Below are positions 58,101-64,000 of a stretch of DNA of 64,000 nucleotides, one piece after another. The stretch comes from Zeus faber. Its lineage: Eukaryota; Chordata; Actinopteri; Zeiformes; Zeidae. The position numbers and the translations under genes are program-made. The stretch's first letter is position 1. Each line of letters begins with the position of its first letter. The DNA lies in assembly GCA_960531495.1 (NCBI GenBank), contig OY482866.1, positions 1,612,001-1,676,000 on the forward strand, in the 5' to 3' direction. The notes under the pieces were generated by a model. The model saw only the letters and a list, made by a program, of their open reading frames with translations. It searched no databases and was not told the origin of the DNA.

Positions 58101-61093
58101 AATTGAAAGAAAGATTGAAAGATTGAAAGATTGAAAGAACGATTGAAAGTTTGAAAGACAGATTGAAAGACTGAAAGAAAGATTGCAAGAAAGATTGAAA
58201 AAAAGAAAGATTTAAAGATAGAATAAAAGAAAGATTGAAAGAAAGATTGAAAAAAGAAAGAAAGATTGAAAGATTGAAAGAAATATTGAAAGACAGAAAG
58301 ATTGAAAGAAACAATGAAAGAAAGATTGAAAGATTAAAAGAAAGAATGAAAGAAAGATTGAAAGAAAGATTGAAAGAAAGATTGAAAGAAAGATTGAAAG
58401 AAAGATTGAAAGAAAGAAAGATTGAAAAAAAGAATGAAACAAAGATTGAAATAAAGAATGAAAGAAAGATTGAAAGAAAGATAGAAAGAAAGATTGAAAA
58501 ATTGAAAGAAAGATTGAAAGACTGAAAGAAAGAATGAAAGAAAGATTGAAAGATTAAACAATTGAAAGAAAGTTTGCAAGAAAGATTGAAAAAAGAAAGA
58601 TTGAAAGAAAGAATGAAAGAAAGATTGAAAGATAGATGGAAAGAAAGATTGAAAGAAAGAAAGATTGAAAGAATAACAAAAGAAAGATTGAAAGATTGGA
58701 AGAAATATTGAAAGATAGAAAAATTGAAAGAAAGAAAGATTGAAAGAAAGAATTAAAGAAAGATTGAAAGAAAGATTGAAATATTGAAAGAAAGAATGAA
58801 AGAAAGATTGAACGATTGAAATAAAGATTGAAAGTTTGAAAGAAAGATTGAAAGAAAGATTTAAAGAATGAAAGATTGAAAGAAACATTGAAAGAAAGAT
58901 TGAAAGATTGAAAGAAAGATTGAAAGAAAGAATGAAAGAAAGATTGAACGATTGAAATATTGAAATAAAGAATGAAAGTTTGAAAGAAAGATTGAAAGAA
59001 AGATTTAAAGAAAGAAAGATTGAAAGTAAAAAAGATTGAAAGAAATATTGAAAGAAAGATTGAAAGATTGAAAGAAGGAATGAATGAAAGATTGAAAGAC
59101 AGATTGAAAGAAAGATTGAAAGATTGAAGGAAAGAATGAAAGAAAGATTGAAAGAAAAATTGAAAGAAAGATTGAAAGAAAGATTGAAAGACTGAAGTAA
59201 AGAATGAAAGAGAGGTGGAAAGAAAGATGGAAAGAAAGATTGACAGAAAGAAAGATTGAAAGAAATATTGAAAGAAAGATTGAAAGATTGAAAGAAAGAA
59301 TGAAAGAAAGATTGAAAGATTGAAAGAAAGAATGAAAGAAAGACTGAAAGATTGAAAGAAAAATTGAAAGAAAGATTGAAAGATTGAAAGATTGAAAGAA
59401 AGATTGAAAGTTTGAAAGACAGATTGAAAGACTGAAAGAAAGATTGCAAGAAAGATTGAAAAAACAGAAAGATTTAAAGATAGAATAAAAGAAAGATTGA
59501 AAGAAAGATTGAAAAAAAAGAAAGATTGAAAGATTGAAAGAAATATTGAAAGACAGAAAGATTGAAAGGAACAATTAAAGAAAGATTGAAAGATTAAAAT
59601 AAAGAATGAAAGAACGATTGAAAGAAAGATTGAAAGAAAGATTGAAAGAAAGATTGAATGAAAGATTGAAAGAAAGAATGAAACAAAGATTGAAATAAAG
59701 AATGAAAGAAAGACTGAAAGAAAGAATGACGGACAGAAAGATTGAAAGAAAGAATGAAAGAAAGATTGAAAAAAAGATTGAAAGACTGAAAGAAAGAATG
59801 AAAGAAAGATTGAAAGATTAAACAATTGAAAGAACGATTGCAAGAAAGATTGAAAGTAAGAAAGATTGAAAGACATATTGAAAGAAAGATTGAAAGATTG
59901 AAAGAAAGATTGAAAGAAAGAATGAAAGAAAGATTGAAAGAAAGATTGTAAGACTGAAGGAAAGAATGAAAGAAAGATTGAAATATTGAAAGAAAGAATG
60001 AAAGAAAGATTGAAAGATTGAAATATTGAAAGAAAGAATGAAAAAAAGATTGAAAGACTGAAGGAAAGAATGAAAGAAAGATGGAAAGAAAGATGGAAAG
60101 AAAGAAAGATTGAAAGAACTATTGAAAGAAAGATTGAAAGATTGAAAGAAAGAATGAAAGAAAGATTGAAAGAAAGATGGAAAGAAAGATTGAAAGAAAG
60201 AAAGATTGAAAGAAATAATGAAAGAAAGATTGAACGATTGGAAGAAATTTTGAAAGATAGAAAAATTGAAAGTAAGAAAGATTGAAAGAAAGAATGAAAG
60301 AAAGATTGAAAGATTGAAAGAAAGAATGAAAGAAAGATTGAAAGATTAAACAATTGAAAGAAAGTTTGCAAGAAAGTTTGAAAAAAGAAAGATTGAAAGA
60401 AAGAATGAAAGAAAGATTGAAAGATAGATGGATAGAAAGATTGAAAGAAAGAAAGATTGAAAGAATAACAAAAGAAAGATTGAAAGATTGGAAGAAATAT
60501 TGAAAGATAGAAAAATTGAAAGTAAGAAAGATTGAAAGAAAGAATTAAAGAAAGATTGAAAGATTGAAAGAAAGAATAAAAGAAAGATTGAAATATTGAA
60601 ATATTGAAATAAAGAATGAAAGTTTGAAAGAAAGATTGAAAGAAAGATTTAAAGAAAGAAAGATTGAAAGAAATATTGAAAGAAAGATTGAAAGAAGGAA
60701 TGAATGAAAGATTGAAAGACAGATTGAAAGAAAGATTGAAAGATTGAAGGAAAGAATGAAAGAAAGATTGAAAGAAAAATTGAAAGAAAGATTGAAAGAA
60801 AGATTGAAAGACTGAAGGAAAGAATGAAAGAAAGATGGAAAGAAAGTTTGACAGAAAGAAAGATTGAAAGAAATATTGAAAGAAAGATTGAAAGATTGAA
60901 AGAAAGAATGAAAGAAAGATTGAAAGATTGAAAGATTGAAAGATTGAAAGAAAGAATGAAAGAAAGACTGAAAGATTGAAAGAAAAATTGAAAGAAAGAT
61001 TGAAAGATTGAAAGATTGAAAGAAAGATTGAAAGTTTGAAAGACAGATTGAAAGACTGAAAGAAAGATTGCAAGAAAGATTGAAAAAACAGAA
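51284..61093 (+). repeat. two tandem ~4.9-kb higher-order repeats of the tetranucleotide array
   Basis: The marker agatttaaagatagaata is spaced 2,011, 1,267 and 1,597 bp from 51,284, and again 2,050, 1,261 and 1,624 bp from 56,159. The two units are therefore 4,875 and 4,935 bp with the same internal order. Matching landmarks lie at 53,322/58,235 (+4,913) and 54,097/59,005 (+4,908). Confidence 0.8.
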
Positions 61094-64000
61094 AGATTTA
61101 AAGATAGAATAACAGAAAGATTGAAAGAAAGATTGAAAAAAAAGAAAGATTGAAAGATTGAAAGAAATATTGAAAGACAGAAAGATTGAAAGAAACAATT
61201 AAAGAAAGATTGAAAGATTAAAATAAAGAATGAAAGAAAGATTGAAAGAAAGATTGAAAGAAAGATTGAAAGAAAGATTGAATGAAAGATTGAAAGAAAG
61301 AATGAAACAAAGATTGAAATAAAGAATGAAAGAAAGACTGAAAGAAAGAATGACGGACAGAAAGATTGAAAGAAAGAATGAAAGAAAGATTGAAAAAAAG
61401 ATTGAAAGACTGAAAGAAAGAATGAAAGAAAGATTGAAAGATTAAACAATTGAAAGAACGATTGCAAGAAAGATTGAAAAAAGAAAGATTGAAAGAAAGA
61501 ATGAAAGACTGAAGGAAAGAATGAAAGAAAGATTGAAAGATTAAAAGAAAGAATGAAAGAAAGATTGAAAAATTGAAAGATTGAAAGAAAGACTAAAAGA
61601 AAGAAAAACGATTGAAAGAAAGATTGAAAGAAAGAATGAAAGAAAGAATGAAAGAAAGATTGAAAGAAACAATGAAAGAAAGATTGAAAGATTAAAAGAA
61701 AGAATGAAAGAAAGATTGAAAAATTGAAAGATTGAAAGAAAGACGTAAAGAAAGAAAGAACGATTGAAAGAAAGATTGAAAGAAAGATTGAAAGACTGAA
61801 GGAAAGAATGAAAGAAAGATGGAAAGAAAGAAAGATTGAAAGAACTATTGAAAGAAAGATTGAAAGAAAGAATGAAAGAAAGATTGAAAGAAAGATGGAA
61901 AGAAAGATTGAAAGAAAGAAAGATTGAAAGAAATAATGAAAGAAAGATTGAAAGATTGAAAGAAAGAATGAAAGAAAGATTGAAAGATTGAAATATTGAA
62001 AGAAAGAATGAAAAAAAGATTGAAAGACTGAAAGAAAGAATGAAAGAAAGATTGAAAGATTAAACAATTGAAAGAAAGTTTGCAAGAAAGTTTGAAAAAA
62101 GAAAGATTGAAAGAAAGAATGAAAGAAAGATTGAAAGATAGATGGATAGAAAGATTGAAATAAAGAAAGATTGAAAGAATAACAAAAGAAAGATTGAAAG
62201 ATTGGAAGAAATATACAAAGATAGAAAAATTGAAAGTAAGAAAGATTGAAAGAAAGAATTAAAGAAAGATTGAAAGATTGAAAGAAAGAATGAAAGAAAG
62301 ATTGAAAGATATATGGATAGAAAGATTGAAAGAAAGAAAGATTGAAAGAATAACAAAAGAAAGATTGAAAGATTGGAAGAAATATTGAAAGATATAAAAA
62401 TTGAAAGTAAGAAAGATTGAAAGAAAGAATTAAAGAAAGATTGAAAGATTGAAAGAAAGAATGAAAGAAAGATTGAAATATTGAAAGAAAGATTGAAATA
62501 AAGATTGAAAGTTTGAAAGAAAGATTGAAAGAAATATTTAAAGAAAGAAAGATTGAAAGAAAGATTGAATAATTGAAAGAAAGAATGAAAGAAAGATTGA
62601 AAGATTGAAAGATTGAAATTAAGAATGAAAGAAAGATTGAAAGATTGAAAGATTGAAATAAAGAATGAAAGTTTGAAAGAAAGATTGAAAGAAAGATTTA
62701 AAAAAGGAAAGATTGAAAGTAAGAAAGATTGAAAGACATATTGAAAGAAAGATTGAAAGATTGAAAGAAAGATTGAAAGAAAGAATGAAAGAAAGATTGA
62801 GAGAAAGATTGTAAGACTGAAGGAAAGAATGAAAGAAAGATTGAAAGAAAGAAAGATTGAAAGATTGAATGATTGAAAGATTGAATGATTGAAAGATTGA
62901 AAGAAAGATTGAACGACTGAAAGATTGAAAGAAATATTGAAAGTTTGAAAGAAAGATTGAAAGACTGAAAGATAGATTGAAAGATTGAAGATTGAAAGAT
63001 TGAAAGAAAGATTGAAAGAAAGATTGAACGACTGAAAGAAAGATTGAAAGACTGAAAGAAATAATGAAAGAAAGATTGAAAGAAAGAATGAAAGAAATAT
63101 TGAAAGAAAGATGGAAAGAAAGATTGAAAGAAAGAAAGATTGAAAGATATAACAAAAGAAAGATTGAAAGAAATAATGAAAGAAAGATTGAACGATTGGA
63201 AGAAATATTGAAAGATAGAAAAATTGAAAGATTGAAAGATTGAAAGAAAGAATGAAAGAAAGATTGAAAGATTGAAAGAAAGAATGAAAGAAAGATTGAA
63301 AGATTGAAATATTGACAGAAAGAATGAAAGAAAGACTGAAAGATTGAAAGAAAGATTGAAAGAAAGATTGAAAGATTGAAATATTTAAAGAAAGATTGAA
63401 AGAAAGAATGAAAGAACAATTGAAAGAAAGAATGAAAGAATGAAAGAAAAATTGACAGATTGAAAGAAATATTGAAAAAAGAAAGATTGAAAGAAAGAAT
63501 GAAAGAAAGATTGAAAGAAAGATTGAAAGAAAGAAAGATTGAAAGAAATAATAAAAGAAAGATTGAACGATTGGAAGAAAGAATGACAGAAAGATTGAAA
63601 GATTGAAAGATTGAAAGAAAGAATGAAAGAAAAATTGAAAGATTGAAAGATTGAAAGAAAGATTGAAAGATAGATTTAAAGAAAGATTGAAAGACTGAAA
63701 GAAAGATTGAAAGAAAGAAAGATCTATAGAAAGAATGAAAGAAAGATTGAAAAAAGAAAGATAGATTGAAAGAAAGATTGAAAGATTGAAAGAAAGAATG
63801 AAAGAAAGATTTAAAAAAAGATTGAAAAAAAGAAAGATTGAAAGAAAGATTGAAAGAAAGATTGAAAGACTGAAGGAAAGAATGAAAGAAAGAAAGATTG
63901 AAAGAACTATTGAAAGAAAGATTGAAAGATTGAAAGAAAGAATGAAAGAAAGATTGAAAGAAAGATGGAAAGAAAGATTGAAAGAAAGAAAGATTGAAAG

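Larger units (their letters stand above)
41720..64000 (+). repeat. 22.3-kb GANN tetranucleotide array with higher-order structure
   Basis: From 41,720 to the window end the sequence is almost entirely 4-bp words starting with GA: mostly GAAA, GATT and GAAT, with rarer GACT, GATG, GAAC and GAAG. The plus strand is nearly free of C. Rare words recur in blocks. agatttaaagatagaata occurs at 41,732, 42,894, 48,251, 49,221, 51,284, 53,295, 54,562, 56,159, 58,209, 59,470 and 61,094. A ttaaacaattgaaag marker recurs about 25 times. A strand lacking TA and TGA words gives minus-strand frames of up to 1,024 codons of Phe/Leu/Ser/Asn/Gln. These are composition artefacts, not genes. Confidence 0.95.

Noticed and set aside
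51284-61093. The ~4.9-kb period of the tetranucleotide array resembles the 4,932-bp offset in the satellite.
   Set aside because: The satellite offset is one of several (3,918, 5,279 and 1,536 bp) and the tetranucleotide units differ in length (4,875 and 4,935 bp). With no shared sequence, coincidence is the simpler view.

Overview
The window looks like repeat-dense vertebrate nuclear DNA, most probably from a fish, although no host gene fixes the species. This rests on a class I type endogenous retrovirus (ERV) primed by tRNA-Trp, an L1/Tx1-like LINE, a decayed hAT transposon, a complex satellite and a giant tetranucleotide array. I see no convincing intact host gene, no tRNA or rRNA gene and nothing prokaryotic.

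Layout. 1-1.4 kb: copies of a dispersed, internally repetitive element in both orientations. 1.4-9.8 kb: a degenerate ERV on the minus strand, in the order LTR, PBS, leader, gag, pro, RT, RNase H, integrase, env remnant. Its 3' end is missing. 10.0-10.7 kb: another copy of the dispersed element. 10.7-16.3 kb: mostly unassigned DNA, with a hAT relic (about 11.8-12.75 kb), a GC-rich block carrying a 21-bp heptad repeat (13.6 kb) and several hairpins. 16.3-32.9 kb: a satellite built from three related monomers (A 206/208 bp, B 252 bp, C 196 bp) arranged in higher-order repeats. 32.9-38.3 kb: a nearly full-length LINE with open ORF1 and ORF2, inserted in the satellite. 38.3-39.3 kb: the satellite continues. 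39.3-41.7 kb: the satellite in inverted orientation, as a distinct subfamily. 41.7-64.0 kb (window end): a 22.3-kb array of 4-bp GANN words, mainly GAAA, GATT and GAAT, itself organised into kilobase-scale higher-order repeats.

How it fits together. The right three quarters record successive amplification and invasion. A and C monomers seem to have recombined into B, multi-monomer blocks were amplified, a LINE landed in the array with loss of about 14 bp of target, part of the array was inverted, and a tetranucleotide array abuts it in mid-monomer. The LINE has open frames, but its reverse transcriptase box reads YADN where YADD is expected, so this copy is probably inactive. The ERV keeps a gammaretrovirus-like layout, with gag and pro in one frame separated by an amber codon, but carries many frameshifts and stops and has lost its protease active-site segment. 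The many 64-79 codon frames in the satellite and the very long minus-strand frames in the tetranucleotide array are low-complexity artefacts, not genes.
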